A DNA stretch of 64,000 bases from Notoacmeibacter ruber (GCF_003668555.1 NZ_RCWN01000001.1:496001-560000); one strand, 5' to 3'; shown: positions 1 to 9,716, counted from the first letter of the stretch. Notes: generated by a model not told the origin, from the sequence alone. A program made the numbers and translations.

Positions 1-2
1 TC

Positions 3-548
3 ATCGCCAATGGCGGCATGGACACGCACCCTGATTATGGCCGGGAGGTGCTGAATCTCGCCACCATGGAGCCTTCGCTGGTTTTCCTCGATCCGTCCGA
101 TGGCTCGCTGAGGGAAAAGCATGCGCTTCCGAATGAATGGTCACGCCTTTCGACGCGGCACATGGATGTCGCAGCGGACGGCACCGTCTTTGTCGGCTGC
201 CAATGGCAGGGCGTCGCTTCGGAATGCCCGCCGCTGCTCCTGTCGTTCCGGGCTGGCGAGGGGCGTCGCGATTATGAGCTTGGCGAACTGGCCACCCGCC
301 TTCAAGGCTATGTCGGATCAGTGAGCGTCAATCGCGATGCGGAGCGCGTGGCCATCACATCGCCTCACGGCGATCTGGCGATCATGCTCGATACGCGCAC
401 CGGCACGGTAACAGGCGTCGAAGAAGGGGTGGATCTGTGCGGCGCCGCCCCGCTCGCACAAGGCTTCATCACCTCGACGGGAACGGGTCGCTTCGGCCGA
501 AACAACCTCCCGGGCCTCTCCTTCGACAACCACATATTGGCGCTCTAA
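3..548 (+). CDS. DUF1513 domain protein, C-terminal part (iron-uptake cluster)
   Basis: The reading frame is open from the first bases of the window and ends at TAA 546-548, so this is the C-terminal part (about 180 residues) of a longer protein. The visible part reads IANGGMDTHPDYGR, then repeated short beta-strand-like segments, as in DUF1513 beta-propeller-like periplasmic proteins. Genes of this family are known to sit with imelysin and di-haem peroxidase genes in iron-uptake clusters, and an imelysin gene follows here at 1205 on the same strand. Its biochemical role is unknown; periplasmic iron handling is an inference from context. The true start is outside the window. Confidence 0.8.
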   Translation: MANGGMDTHPDYGREVLNLATMEPSLVFLDPSDGSLREKHALPNEWSRLSTRHMDVAADGTVFVGCQWQGVASECPPLLLSFRAGEGRRDYELGELATRLQGYVGSVSVNRDAERVAITSPHGDLAIMLDTRTGTVTGVEEGVDLCGAAPLAQGFITSTGTGRFGRNNLPGLSFDNHILAL

Positions 549-644
549 TCCTTTCCACACTGGAAGAATTGTAAACTAGAGTCTTTGACTCCACTGAAGG
601 TGGAAAGTAGGAAATAAAAGTCATCATTGCTGTTGAGGTGTTCC

Positions 645-1187
645 ATGCCGCGTTTCGATGATACGCGACACGATCGCGCTTGTGCCGCGGTAGACTACCT
701 GTCCCGCCCTGCGGAACGTCTCGTGGTAGAAGGCTATCGCTCGAGCCTCAGCGGGTGCGCGGAACGCGACCCGAAGGCCTGGGCGGCCGCTTGGATGCTC
801 TACCAGAACGAACTTGGCGAGATCGATGGCCGCATCGCATTCGACGGTCTGGTGGGACTGATCGGTACGCTGGGACGCTGCGCCACATGCCCGTTGCGGT
901 TTTTCAGGCGGGATATTTCTCATCTTTGCCGGGATGAGGGCCTACTTCTCGCCCTCGTCGCCGCCGCACAGCATGGTGACGAACAGACCGGACAAATCGC
1001 GGCCGAAGCGCTGTCATGTCCGGCAAAATGCGGAGAATTGGCCATGGCCGCTGCCGAATATGGATTTCGGCTGCGAATGGTCGGCCGGACTCTCTTGCCC
1101 ATCTCCGCATCCTTTACGGCGTCGATCGCCGACAAGAAAGCACAGCCTGCGCGGGACGACCGGCCGGTTGCTGCGACATTACACTGA
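645..1187 (+). CDS. Conserved hypothetical Cys-containing protein between DUF1513 and imelysin genes
   Basis: This 180-residue protein has no family I recognise. ATG 645 is preferred over an upstream TTG at 627. It has no signal peptide or membrane segment. Cysteines are clustered: a CATCP motif near residue 85, a further HLC about 14 residues later, and SCPAKC near residue 130. This could bind a metal or a haem or form disulfides (inference). It lies 96 bases after the DUF1513 gene and only 17 bases before the imelysin start, all on the same strand, so it probably shares a transcript with imelysin and may belong to iron uptake or its control. Shadow frames here are long because of GC content; this frame is preferred because of the tight spacing to imelysin. 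Confidence 0.65.
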   Translation: MPRFDDTRHDRACAAVDYLSRPAERLVVEGYRSSLSGCAERDPKAWAAAWMLYQNELGEIDGRIAFDGLVGLIGTLGRCATCPLRFFRRDISHLCRDEGLLLALVAAAQHGDEQTGQIAAEALSCPAKCGELAMAAAEYGFRLRMVGRTLLPISASFTASIADKKAQPARDDRPVAATLH

Positions 1188-1204
1188 ACATTGAAAGGAA
1201 CGTC

Positions 1205-2491
1205 ATGAGAAACAGCCACCCGATCCGTACTGGTCTTCTGGCCGCACTATTTGCCGGGGCCGCCATGCCCGCCCTCGCTGCGGACGAACTCGATCGCTCG
1301 GCGATCGTCGACAATTATGCCGACATTGCTCTTGCCGAATATACGGACTCGCTGGAATTGGCTCGCGACCTCGACGCCAAGATCGATGCTCTGGTTGAAG
1401 ATCCCTCCGAGGACACGCTTCAGGCCGCCAAGGATGCCTGGCTGGCCGCGCGTGTTCCCTATCAGCAGACCGAAGCCTACCGTTTTGGCAACGCCATCGT
1501 GGATGACTGGGAAGGCCGCGTGAATGCATGGCCGCTCGATGAAGGTCTGATCGATTATGTTGACGCCTCTTATGGCACCGAAAGCGACGCCAACACGGCC
1601 TACACCGCCAATGTGATTGCCAATCCGAGTTTCGAACTGAATGGCGAAACTGTCGATGCAAGCTCGATCACACCGGCGCTCCTTCAGGATACGCTGCAGG
1701 AAGCCGGTGGCGTGGAAGCCAACGTGGCGACCGGCTATCATGCGATCGAATTCCTTCTTTGGGGACAGGATCTGAACGGCACCGATGCCGGTGCAGGCGA
1801 TCGTCCGGCCACCGATTTCGCAACCGGTGATGACTGCACAGGCGACAATTGCGAGCGCCGCGCTGAATATCTTCAGGCCGCGTCCGACCTCCTCATCTCC
1901 GACCTGGAAGAGATGGTGGCGAACTGGGAAGAAGGCGGCGAAGCCCGCACGACCCTCACCGATGGCGCGCCGGAAGATGCATTCCGCACGATCCTGACCG
2001 GGTTGGGCTCCCTTTCCTATGGCGAACTGGCCGGTGAGCGAATGAAGCTCGGCCTTCTGCTGCATGACCCGGAAGAGGAGCATGACTGCTTTTCCGACAA
2101 CACCCACTATTCACATTTCTATGATGTGAAGGGCATTCAGAACGTCTATCTCGGTAGCTACGAAGGCCCGGACGGGGAAACCACATCCGGTCCTTCGCTC
2201 TCCGATCTGGTCAAGGCAAATGAGCCCGCTCTCGACGAAGAGATGCGGACCAAGCTGGACGAGACCGTTGCAGCCATGCAGGCGATCGTTGATGCGGCCG
2301 AAGACGGAGAGTCCTACGATCAGCAGATCGGCGAGGGCAATGAAGAGGGCAATGCCCGAGTTCAGGCCGCCATTGATGCGCTGATCGCCCAGACGCGCAC
2401 GATCGAGCGTGTCATCGCTTCGCTCGACCTCGGAAGTATCGAACTCGAAGGCTCCGACAGCCTCGACAACCCGAACGCCGTCTTCCAGTAA
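1205..2491 (+). CDS. Imelysin family iron-regulated protein
   Basis: The product has 428 residues. The start at ATG 1205 follows an AAGGA ribosome site and gives a clear Sec signal peptide (TGLLAALFAGAAMPALA, cleaved near residue 23). The mature part has the family GxHxxE motif (GYHAIEFLLWG, around residue 180), usual for imelysin/IrpA-type periplasmic proteins implicated in iron uptake. Acidic segments and CTGDNC and DCFSDNTHYSH stretches could hold metal or a disulfide. The open frame extends upstream to 1016 but that part overlaps the preceding gene and lacks a signal peptide, so it is rejected. It is probably the last gene of the cluster, because a good terminator lies 40 bases downstream. 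Specific substrate is not known for most family members. Confidence 0.9.
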   Translation: MRNSHPIRTGLLAALFAGAAMPALAADELDRSAIVDNYADIALAEYTDSLELARDLDAKIDALVEDPSEDTLQAAKDAWLAARVPYQQTEAYRFGNAIVDDWEGRVNAWPLDEGLIDYVDASYGTESDANTAYTANVIANPSFELNGETVDASSITPALLQDTLQEAGGVEANVATGYHAIEFLLWGQDLNGTDAGAGDRPATDFATGDDCTGDNCERRAEYLQAASDLLISDLEEMVANWEEGGEARTTLTDGAPEDAFRTILTGLGSLSYGELAGERMKLGLLLHDPEEEHDCFSDNTHYSHFYDVKGIQNVYLGSYEGPDGETTSGPSLSDLVKANEPALDEEMRTKLDETVAAMQAIVDAAEDGESYDQQIGEGNEEGNARVQAAIDALIAQTRTIERVIASLDLGSIELEGSDSLDNPNAVFQ

Positions 2492-2531
2492 GAGAAGCAG
2501 GCCGACCGCCTCGAAAGAGGCGGATCACAAG

Positions 2532-2565
2532 ACGGTCGGCTCCAGTCCCGGAGCCGGCCGTTTTT
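2532..2565 (+). terminator. Rho-independent terminator after imelysin
   Basis: An inverted repeat CGGCTCC / GGAGCCG with a 6-base loop, extended by ACGG / CCGT on the outside, is followed by TTTTT. It ends the imelysin transcript and may also stop transcription of proC from the other side, although the reverse T-run is weak. Confidence 0.85.
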
Positions 2566-2588
2566 ATGCAGCCAGACGAGAAATCCGG

Positions 2589-3395
2589 CTAGCTGGATAG
2601 TTCGATCGATCGGCGTCGCGCAGCGTCCGCGACCTCGGCCATCATCGTCTTCAACCGGTCATCCGTCATCATCATGGCAAGGCCGGCGGCGGTCGTGCCG
2701 TTTGGGCTCGTCACCTGTCGGCGCAATTCCGCAGGGTCGGTCTCGCCATCCGCGGCCAGTTTGGCCGCGCCCAATGCGGTCTGCCGAGCCAGAAGTGCGG
2801 CCAGATCGGCGCTCAGGCCGAGTTTCTCGCCAGCCTCTGCGAGCGCTTCGATGAAGTGGAAGACGTAAGCCGGGCCGCTGCCGGATATCGCCGTCACGGC
2901 ATCCATCTGAGACTCCTCTTCGAGTTCAGCCACCGCGCCATTGGTTTCCAGCAGTTTCCGGACATTGGCGATGAGCGCGCCACCGGCGGCATCATTGGCG
3001 ATATAGGCCATCATGCCCTCACCAATGGCAGCAGGCGTGTTTGGCATGACGCGGATGATCGGGGTTTGGTCGCCGTAAATCTCTTCATAGCGCCGGATCG
3101 GAAGCCCGGCTGCGATGCTGAGAACCGCCGCCCCACGCGCGGTGGCACTGCGATAGGCTGGGGCGATGTCGGCCATTACCTGCGGCTTTACGGCGAGTAC
3201 GATCAACTCGGCGCCGAAATCGTCCGGAGAGGGAGGATCGGCAAAGGTTGAAGCGCCGAGTGCCGCGACCCGCGCGCGGCCCTCTTCGCTTGGCTCGACG
3301 ACGCCGGTCTCGTCGGGAGAGAGGCATCCAGATTCGATCCAGGCCTTGAGCATGGCAAAGCCCATATTGCCGCAGCCCACCATTAAAACCCGCAT
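2589..3395 (-). CDS. proC: Pyrroline-5-carboxylate reductase
   Basis: The 268-residue product catalyses the last step of proline synthesis, reducing 1-pyrroline-5-carboxylate with NAD(P)H in the cytoplasm. The N-terminus MRVLMVGCGNMGFAML is the Rossmann nucleotide-binding loop (GxGxMG). VMPNTPAAIGEGM near residue 115 and a conserved C-terminal block with AVTAISGSGPAY and TSPNGTT are P5C reductase signatures. The length equals the family norm. The open frame extends to 3446, but ATG 3395 puts the Rossmann strand at the N-terminus as in homologues. No co-directional neighbour is close, so it is probably monocistronic or led by an upstream gene outside its close vicinity. Confidence 0.95.
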   Translation of the reverse strand: MRVLMVGCGNMGFAMLKAWIESGCLSPDETGVVEPSEEGRARVAALGASTFADPPSPDDFGAELIVLAVKPQVMADIAPAYRSATARGAAVLSIAAGLPIRRYEEIYGDQTPIIRVMPNTPAAIGEGMMAYIANDAAGGALIANVRKLLETNGAVAELEEESQMDAVTAISGSGPAYVFHFIEALAEAGEKLGLSADLAALLARQTALGAAKLAADGETDPAELRRQVTSPNGTTAAGLAMMMTDDRLKTMMAEVADAARRRSIELSS

Positions 3396-3611
3396 GTTTC
3401 GCTCCCGCTTCCATCGCTTTCGGCGGTTGTGACAAACTCCTTTCATGCGTGCAAGGAGGCTGGAAACCCAAGGGGCGAGACGAGGCTTTCACAAGCCAGT
3501 GGAGAACCCAGCCGCGATTCACACATTCTTTGTCATGCCCGCTTAGCCTTCGAGAAAAATTGACGCTGGCGCGCTTCGCGCCGGGATAGGTCATGGGAGC
3601 GAAAAGCAGGA

Positions 3612-4100
3612 ATGGCAGCATCGTTTCTATCGCGAAAGCCGACGCAGGATGGCACAGCCGGGACAAGGCTCATGCCTGATGATTTGCGAGCGACTTTTCA
3701 GGAAGCGAAGGCCCGCCGCCGTGCCGAACGCGGCCTTCATAGGCCATTGGAAGAGACGTCCGAGAAGACGCTGCCAGACGACGGCGCCATTTCCTTATCC
3801 GGCGAGACGGAGACAAGTGCTGATAACCGAGAGGCCGGACGGTCAACCCGTCGCCCCGAACGCAGAGAAGACCAGAGGGCCGCCATAGCTGAGACGGTCT
3901 ACGCTGATCGTTCCCAACGCGGCCCGCCTGCCTCCGCGGTTGAAGCGGCAGCAACCGAGGCGGAACATCCTGAGACGGAAACAGCATCTCCCGGCGCGGT
4001 GGCAAATGGCATCTGGAAGACCGGAACCATACTGGCTCTTTGCGCTCTCCTGGGGATCGCGCTCGGTGTCGCTCTCGCGATGACAGTCCTCGAGACGTGA
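3612..4100 (+). CDS. Hypothetical single-pass membrane protein
   Basis: This 162-residue protein is not one I recognise. The first 130 residues are highly charged, Glu/Arg/Ala-rich and probably disordered. A hydrophobic helix (TGTILALCALLGIALGVALA) lies close to the C-terminus, which looks like a tail anchor. ATG 3612 has a weak AGCAGGA site just upstream; ATG 3672 (MPDDLRATFQEAKARRRAERG) is an alternative and gives a better N-terminus. A possible -35 TTGACG lies at about 3559. It is isolated between proC and edd, both on the minus strand. That the hydrophobic helix is intact supports a real gene, but no homologue is assigned. Confidence 0.5.
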   Translation: MAASFLSRKPTQDGTAGTRLMPDDLRATFQEAKARRRAERGLHRPLEETSEKTLPDDGAISLSGETETSADNREAGRSTRRPERREDQRAAIAETVYADRSQRGPPASAVEAAATEAEHPETETASPGAVANGIWKTGTILALCALLGIALGVALAMTVLET

Positions 4101-4170
4101 TTTTCCCGATTGCGGAGAACATTGCAGTCCCTGCGTGTTGTCGCACCGCTCACTGAACGGGCGACGAACG

Positions 4171-4202
4171 CAAACAAAAGGGCCGGCAAGAACTGCCGGC
4201 CC
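4171..4202 (-). terminator. Terminator of the zwf-pgl-edd operon
   Basis: On the minus strand GGGCCGGCA / TGCCGGCCC forms a 9-bp stem with a 5-base loop and is followed by TTTTGTTTG. It lies about 30 bases after the edd stop codon. Confidence 0.85.
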
Positions 4203-4230
4203 TATCGAGATTGAACGGGATGGATCGCCG

Positions 4231-6048
4231 TCAGGCGTGGAAGACCGTCGCGCCTTCATCGGCCCGTCCGACAACCTGCCGGAAGGCGGCAAACAATTCA
4301 CGTCCCATGCCGTGCTGGTTCTTTGCCATATCGGCCGATACGGCTTCGCGGCCGGCGAATTCGTCTCCGTCGACGAGGACTTCCAGCGTGCCCTGCTCAC
4401 CGTCCAAGCGGATCATGTCCCCGGTACGGACCTTGGCGATCGGGCCGCCACTCAGCGCTTCGGGCGTGACGTGGATGGCCGCAGGCACTTTGCCCGATGC
4501 GCCGCTCATGCGGCCATCGGTCACGAGAGCCACCTTGAAGCCGCGATCCTGGAGCACCCCGAGCGGCGGTGTCAGTTTATGCAGTTCCGGCATGCCGTTG
4601 GCCTTCGGTCCCTGAAAGCGGACGACCGCGATGAAGTCCTTGTCCAGTTCGCCGGCCTTGAACGCGTCCTGCAGTTCGGACTGGTCCTCGAAGACGATGG
4701 CGGGCGCCTCCACGAAACGGTTTTCCGGCTTGACCGCCGAGATCTTGATGATGGCCTCGCCCATATTGCCCTTCATGACCTCGATACCGCCGGTTGGCTG
4801 GAACGGCTTATCGGCGGTCGTCAGGATTTTCGGCTCATGGCTCACATCCGGCGCTTTTTCGCGCACCACTGTGCCGTCCTCGCCGAGCTTCACCTCGATG
4901 CCGTATGATTCCATTCCCTCGCCGTAGACGGTGCGGATATCGTCATGGATCAGACCGGCTTTCGACAGCTCCTTGATCAGGAAACCCATGCCGCCCGCTG
5001 CGTGGAAGTGGTTCACGTCGGAAAGACCGTTGGGGTATACCCTCGCCAGAAGCGGTACATTGTCAGAGATTTGGGAAATATCGTCCCATGTGAGCTTGAT
5101 GCCTGCCGCCGCCGCCATGGCGATCAGGTGGATCGTGTGGTTGGTCGAGCCGCCCGTCGCGTTGAGCCCGACAACCGCGTTGACGATGGAGCGCTCGTCG
5201 ATCATGCGGCCGACTGGGGTGAATTCGTTCCCCGCCTGCGTGATCTGGAAGGCGCGGGCGACGGCCTCCTTCGTCAGGGCGTCGCGGAGCGGCGTATTCG
5301 GGTTGACGAAAGACGCGCCCGGCATGTGCAGGCCCATGATCTCCATCATCATCTGATTGGAGTTGGCGGTGCCATAGAATGTACAGGTTCCCGGACCGTG
5401 ATAGCTCTTGCTTTCCGCTTCGAGCAATTCGGCCCGCCCGATCTTGCCTTCCGCATAAAGCTGGCGGATGCGGGATTTTTCGTCGTTGGGCAGCCCCGAG
5501 GTCATAGGACCGGCCGGCACGAAGATGCTGGGCAGGTGGCCGAAAGTGAGCGCCGCGATAAAAAGACCCGGAACGATCTTGTCGCAGACGCCAAGATAGA
5601 CGGCGGCGTCGAACATGTTGTGAGACAGACCCACGCCGGCCGCCATGGCGATGACATCGCGAGAGAACAGGGAAAGTTCCATGCCCGGCTGGCCCTGCGT
5701 CACGCCGTCGCACATGGCTGGAACGCTCGATGCGACCTGGGCGACGCCGCCCACCTCGCGTGCGGCATCACGGATGATATCCGGAAACCGCTCGAAGGGC
5801 TGATGCGCCGAGAGCATGTCGTTATAGGCGGTGATGATGCCGAGATTGGGCACGGTATCGCCCGAGAGGTCGCTCTTTTCCGCAGCCGAGCAGGCGGCGA
5901 ACCCATGGGCCAGATTGGAGCAGGACAGCGTCGTGCGATTGACGCCGGCGCTGACCGCATCGTCTAGGCGCTGAAGATAGGATTCGCGGCTTGGCTTGCT
6001 GCGTTCGATAATGCGTTCTGTGATCTGCGTGATCTCTTGGGTCGGCAT
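4231..6048 (-). CDS. edd: Phosphogluconate dehydratase
   Basis: The 605-residue enzyme dehydrates 6-phosphogluconate to 2-keto-3-deoxy-6-phosphogluconate in the Entner-Doudoroff pathway. It belongs to the IlvD/Edd Fe-S dehydratase family: the segments [15 protein letters not shown] (near residue 70), [13 protein letters not shown] (near 115-120), [13 protein letters not shown] (near 220) and [15 protein letters not shown] (near 510) are conserved, and the cysteines in the second and third are expected Fe-S ligands. The length matches Edd. It is the last gene of zwf-pgl-edd, starting 6 bases after the pgl stop. The partner aldolase gene eda is not in this window. Confidence 0.96.
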   Translation of the reverse strand: MPTQEITQITERIIERSKPSRESYLQRLDDAVSAGVNRTTLSCSNLAHGFAACSAAEKSDLSGDTVPNLGIITAYNDMLSAHQPFERFPDIIRDAAREVGGVAQVASSVPAMCDGVTQGQPGMELSLFSRDVIAMAAGVGLSHNMFDAAVYLGVCDKIVPGLFIAALTFGHLPSIFVPAGPMTSGLPNDEKSRIRQLYAEGKIGRAELLEAESKSYHGPGTCTFYGTANSNQMMMEIMGLHMPGASFVNPNTPLRDALTKEAVARAFQITQAGNEFTPVGRMIDERSIVNAVVGLNATGGSTNHTIHLIAMAAAAGIKLTWDDISQISDNVPLLARVYPNGLSDVNHFHAAGGMGFLIKELSKAGLIHDDIRTVYGEGMESYGIEVKLGEDGTVVREKAPDVSHEPKILTTADKPFQPTGGIEVMKGNMGEAIIKISAVKPENRFVEAPAIVFEDQSELQDAFKAGELDKDFIAVVRFQGPKANGMPELHKLTPPLGVLQDRGFKVALVTDGRMSGASGKVPAAIHVTPEALSGGPIAKVRTGDMIRLDGEQGTLEVLVDGDEFAGREAVSADMAKNQHGMGRELFAAFRQVVGRADEGATVFHA

Positions 6049-6054
6049 AGTGGT

Positions 6055-6819
6055 TTATCCTTCGGCTGGCGCGTACCAGATATTGATACCCGTCGGGGCG
6101 TGATCGAAGATGGCGCGAATGGGATAGGGAGATTCCTTGTCCGACAATGCGTCGAACAACACGCTTTTCTTCTCGACCCCTTCAATATGAAGATGGATGG
6201 AACGGCCTTTGACGAGCGCAGGCAGGTTCCAGGTGAGCCGGGGTTCTTCTGCGCCCGGCGCATTCATTGCGAGGACACGCGGCTCTCCCTTCGGGTCGAG
6301 CGCCTCGTCCAGCGTATCGCCCTTGGGAAAGAATGAAGCCGTATGGCCGTCTGTCCCCATACCCAGCAGCACCACGTCGAAGGGCTGCGGAAGGCCTTTC
6401 AGACGCTGATTGAGTATGGTGGCTGCTTCTTCGGCTGTCGGAACAGGCTCGTACAATTTTTCAAAAGCGGCGCCGGCGGCGTGCCGCTGCAGAAGGCGCT
6501 TGATGACGAGCGCCGCATTGGAGCGTGGTGAGGACGTGTCGACGAACCGCTCGTCCACAAGGGTCACGATGACCTTGCTCCAGTCGATGTCTCGCTCCGA
6601 AAGCGCGACGAAGAACTGTTCGGGGGTTCGTCCGCCGGACAGCGCCAGCGTGGCGATGCCTCGCTCTTCGATCGCGGCGGCGAGCTCGTCGGCAACCCGT
6701 CCGGAAAGTCGCTCCGCCAGACGCCCCCGGCTGGAAAATTCAAGCCATTGCGGTTCGCCCGGCGCCCTGGCGAGCAGATCTTCGGGATTTCGGTTTTCGC
6801 TCTGTTCAGAAGGATTCAT
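6055..6819 (-). CDS. pgl: 6-Phosphogluconolactonase
   Basis: The 254-residue product hydrolyses 6-phosphogluconolactone, linking Zwf to Edd. Typical motifs are ALSGGRTPEQFF (residues around 50), DERFVDTSSPRSN (around 85) and LLGMGTDGHTASFFP (around 145). ATG 6819 is chosen because GGCGGAG sits five bases upstream; an ATG five codons earlier (6834) has no such site. The start lies inside the 3' end of zwf (14-bp overlap), consistent with translational coupling. Confidence 0.94.
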   Translation of the reverse strand: MNPSEQSENRNPEDLLARAPGEPQWLEFSSRGRLAERLSGRVADELAAAIEERGIATLALSGGRTPEQFFVALSERDIDWSKVIVTLVDERFVDTSSPRSNAALVIKRLLQRHAAGAAFEKLYEPVPTAEEAATILNQRLKGLPQPFDVVLLGMGTDGHTASFFPKGDTLDEALDPKGEPRVLAMNAPGAEEPRLTWNLPALVKGRSIHLHIEGVEKKSVLFDALSDKESPYPIRAIFDHAPTGINIWYAPAEG

Positions 6820-8278
6820 GCCAGCTCCGCCCATCTCGTTCGATCAGGCCGATCGCAGCGGCAGGACCCCACGAACCGGCGGTGTAGCCGGCGATATCGC
6901 CCGGTCTCTCGTGCCATGCGCGCATGATGGGGTCGATCCACTTCCATGCCGCCTCGACTTCGTCGCCCCGCATGAACAATGTCTGGTTTCCCCGAACCAC
7001 ATCGGTCAGCAGCCGCTCATAGGCGTCAGGGTTCCGCACGTTGAATGCATCGGCGAAATACATGTCGAGCGGCACGTGCCGTAGCCGCATTCCGCCCGGC
7101 CCGGGGTCCTTGACCATCATCCACTGCTTGACCCCTTCATCCGGCTGAAGACGGATGACGAGCTGATTGGCGACGACTTCACCGGCGCTTTCCTCGAAGA
7201 TGGAATGCGGGATCGGTTTGAACTGCACGACAATCTCGGAGGCCCGCGTCGCGAGACGCTTGCCGGTGCGCAGATAGAAGGGAACCCCGGCCCACCGCCA
7301 ATTGCCGATCTCCGTTTTCAGCGCGACAAAGGTTTCCGTTTCGCTTTTACCGCTCTCCAGTTCGTCCAGATAACCCTTTACGGCGCCGCCCAGAGAAGCG
7401 CCAGCTCGATACTGGCCGCGTACCGTATGACGGTGGACGGTATCGTTGGTCATCGGCGTCAGGGCGCGCAGAACCTTCAGCTTTTCGTCGCGGACCGCGT
7501 CGGCATCCAGCGAGGCGGGCGGCTCCATTGCCACCAGGCACAGAAGCTGAAGCATATGGTTCTGAACCATGTCGCGCATCGCGCCGGACTTATCGTAGTA
7601 ATCGGCGCGGCTTTCCAGCCCGACTCTCTCCGCCACCGTAATCTGCACATGGTCGATGTGGGCGCTGTTCCAGAGCGGTTCGTAAAGGGCATTGCCGAAG
7701 CGCAACACCATCAGGTTCTGGACGGTCTCCTTGCCGAGGTAATGGTCGATCCGGAAAATCTGATCCTCACGAAACACCGAAGAGAGAGTTCGGTTAAGTT
7801 CGACGGCGGATTCCAAATCGCGTCCGAGTGGCTTTTCAACGACGATCCGAGTCTCGTCGGTGAGAAGGTCGTGATCGCGGATTCGCTCCGCGATTGGCCC
7901 GAAAAGCGATGGGCCGACCGCGAGATAGAAGGCTCGGACAGCCCGGCTGTCGCCGATTTTCTCGTGAAGGGCCTGCCACCCCTCGTCGCTCGTCGCATCC
8001 ACCGCCACATAGAATAGGCGGTTGAGAAAGGCATCGACCTGACCGTGATCCTTTTCCTCCTCGCTGACATATTCGGTCAGCGCGTTACGCGCATAGTCGC
8101 GGAACTCCTGATCGGAAAGCTCTGAGCGGGAGGCGCCGATGATACGGGTCGGCTCTGTGAACTGCCCGGCACACTGGCGATGGTAGAGTGCGGGAAGAAG
8201 TTTTCGCTCTGCGAGATCTCCGGTTGCGCCGAAGATGACGAAATCGCAGGAATCGACGGGAATGATGGTGCTGCTCAT
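6806..8278 (-). CDS. zwf: Glucose-6-phosphate 1-dehydrogenase
   Basis: The 490-residue enzyme oxidises glucose-6-phosphate to the lactone and supplies NADPH. The N-terminal IFGATGDLAERKLLPALY is the nucleotide-binding and GxxGDLA signature, and RIDHYLGKETVQN (near residue 175) holds the active-site lysine region. The length is standard. It is the first gene of zwf-pgl-edd. In the region upstream (8279-8345) the minus strand is AT-rich with a 10-bp palindrome AAATCGATTT at 8319-8328 next to TATATA, which could be part of the promoter or an operator; I cannot assign its regulator. Confidence 0.96.
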   Translation of the reverse strand: MSSTIIPVDSCDFVIFGATGDLAERKLLPALYHRQCAGQFTEPTRIIGASRSELSDQEFRDYARNALTEYVSEEEKDHGQVDAFLNRLFYVAVDATSDEGWQALHEKIGDSRAVRAFYLAVGPSLFGPIAERIRDHDLLTDETRIVVEKPLGRDLESAVELNRTLSSVFREDQIFRIDHYLGKETVQNLMVLRFGNALYEPLWNSAHIDHVQITVAERVGLESRADYYDKSGAMRDMVQNHMLQLLCLVAMEPPASLDADAVRDEKLKVLRALTPMTNDTVHRHTVRGQYRAGASLGGAVKGYLDELESGKSETETFVALKTEIGNWRWAGVPFYLRTGKRLATRASEIVVQFKPIPHSIFEESAGEVVANQLVIRLQPDEGVKQWMMVKDPGPGGMRLRHVPLDMYFADAFNVRNPDAYERLLTDVVRGNQTLFMRGDEVEAAWKWIDPIMRAWHERPGDIAGYTAGSWGPAAAIGLIERDGRSWHESF

Positions 8279-8423
8279 GAAGCGGCCTGTTCTCCGGTGA
8301 TGGCACCCGTACCTATATAAATCGATTTAGAAGAGCAATAAGCTGTCGTGCTCGGCTGCCATGCGAATGGGTTCCGGCACGATATAGAGGGCGGAAGGAG
8401 CGACGGGTCCAGCCTTGCCCGTA

Positions 8424-9716
8424 TCAAAGCCTGTCGAGCATGGCGAACCACGTCATCGCAAGGAACAGCAGCGGCTTTCTCAGCGCGACTCCGCCGGGGA
8501 AAGGAGGAATATCCAGATCCTGCAGAAGTTTAAGATCGTCGCGATGGCCCATCACGGCATCGGCCCAGAGGCGACCGGTATGGGTCGCCATCATCACCCC
8601 GTGGCCGGAAAAGCCGCCGATCGAGGTAACGCCCGGCATGATGGTGCGCACGAAGGGCAGGCGGGGAAGGGTAATACCCACCGAACCGCCCCATACATGG
8701 TCGATATCGACATCGAAAAGGTCGGGAAATATCTCTGCGATCTGCTTGCGGATATGGCCTGAAATGTCGCCCGGTGTTTTGGCGCTATAGGCCTCACGCC
8801 CGCCGAACATCAGCCGGTCGCCCGAGATCTTCCGGAAATAGCGCACCATGAAACGGCTGTCGTCCACGGCTTCGCCACCGGGCAGGATGGCGTCGGCGTT
8901 GTCGAGCGGGCCGGTTGCTCCGATGAAGGACCGTATCGGCATGATGTGGCGCGGCGATACGGGTTCGGCCTGAAACGCATCGCCATGAGCATTGGTCGCA
9001 ACAAGGCAGCGCGATGCATGCAGCGTGCCGTGCTCCATCGTTATCCGAACACCCGCACCCTCTGCGTCGATTGCATGGGCGGGGGTGTTCTCAAAAAGCC
9101 TTGTGCCCGATTTCTCGGCGGCTTCGGCCATTCCCACCACCAGTTTGAGTGGGTGAATATGACCGGTGCCGATATCCCGGATCGAGGCATGATAACGTTT
9201 CGATCCGATGGCCGCCGCCGTCTCCTCACGATCGAGAAAGGAGATATGTGGGTAATCGTAGCGCTCCGCCATGGCTTCGGCATGGTTTCGATAGCCTTGC
9301 ACCCAGCGCTTCTTGTGAACGGCGCTGATCTGCCCGGGCCGGTAGTCGATATCGAATCCGTGATCGTCCGCCATGGAGAGCAGTTCCGCTTTCGCCTCTT
9401 CAGCAATCCGAAAGAGGGCGCGGGAGCGCTCCAGACCGATTTCGCTTTCCAACTCGGTCGGCCATGCGCGTTGTCCGGTTCCGATCTGCCCGCCATTGCG
9501 GCCCGAGGCGCCGTCTCCGAAGCGATGGGCATCGATCAGGACGACGTCTGCGCCCCCACCCGCAAGGCGCAGCGCCGCCGAAAGACCGGTATAGCCTCCA
9601 CCAATAATGGCGATATCGGCCCGCTGGTCTCCATCGAGCGAGGGATAGGCCGGCCGGTTGGCGACACTGGCCTCGTACCAGGAGAGACCAGGAGAAATGG
9701 GGCTGCGGTAGATCAT
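8424..9716 (-). CDS. puuB: FAD-dependent oxidoreductase, gamma-glutamylputrescine oxidase-like
   Basis: The 430-residue protein is a DAO-family flavoenzyme. The N-terminal IAIIGGGYTGLSAALRLAGG is the FAD dinucleotide-binding motif, followed by GASGRNGGQIG, and the C-terminus has SIGGFSGHGVMMATHTG, the second FAD-contact block. Its context downstream of a GlnA-type ligase argues for oxidation of gamma-glutamylputrescine in the Puu route of polyamine catabolism; related amino-acid oxidases cannot be excluded from sequence alone. ATG 9716 is preferred to TTG 9725. It is the last gene of a three-gene operon and lies about 145 bases before zwf on the same strand. Confidence 0.8.
   Translation of the reverse strand: MIYRSPISPGLSWYEASVANRPAYPSLDGDQRADIAIIGGGYTGLSAALRLAGGGADVVLIDAHRFGDGASGRNGGQIGTGQRAWPTELESEIGLERSRALFRIAEEAKAELLSMADDHGFDIDYRPGQISAVHKKRWVQGYRNHAEAMAERYDYPHISFLDREETAAAIGSKRYHASIRDIGTGHIHPLKLVVGMAEAAEKSGTRLFENTPAHAIDAEGAGVRITMEHGTLHASRCLVATNAHGDAFQAEPVSPRHIMPIRSFIGATGPLDNADAILPGGEAVDDSRFMVRYFRKISGDRLMFGGREAYSAKTPGDISGHIRKQIAEIFPDLFDVDIDHVWGGSVGITLPRLPFVRTIMPGVTSIGGFSGHGVMMATHTGRLWADAVMGHRDDLKLLQDLDIPPFPGGVALRKPLLFLAMTWFAMLDRL

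Noticed and set aside
1016..1204. N-terminal extension of the imelysin frame
   Set aside because: Overlaps the upstream gene, and ATG 1205 gives a proper signal peptide and ribosome site.
4945..5967. 340-codon plus-strand ORF opposite edd
   Set aside because: Shadow frame inside a conserved enzyme gene, no domain.
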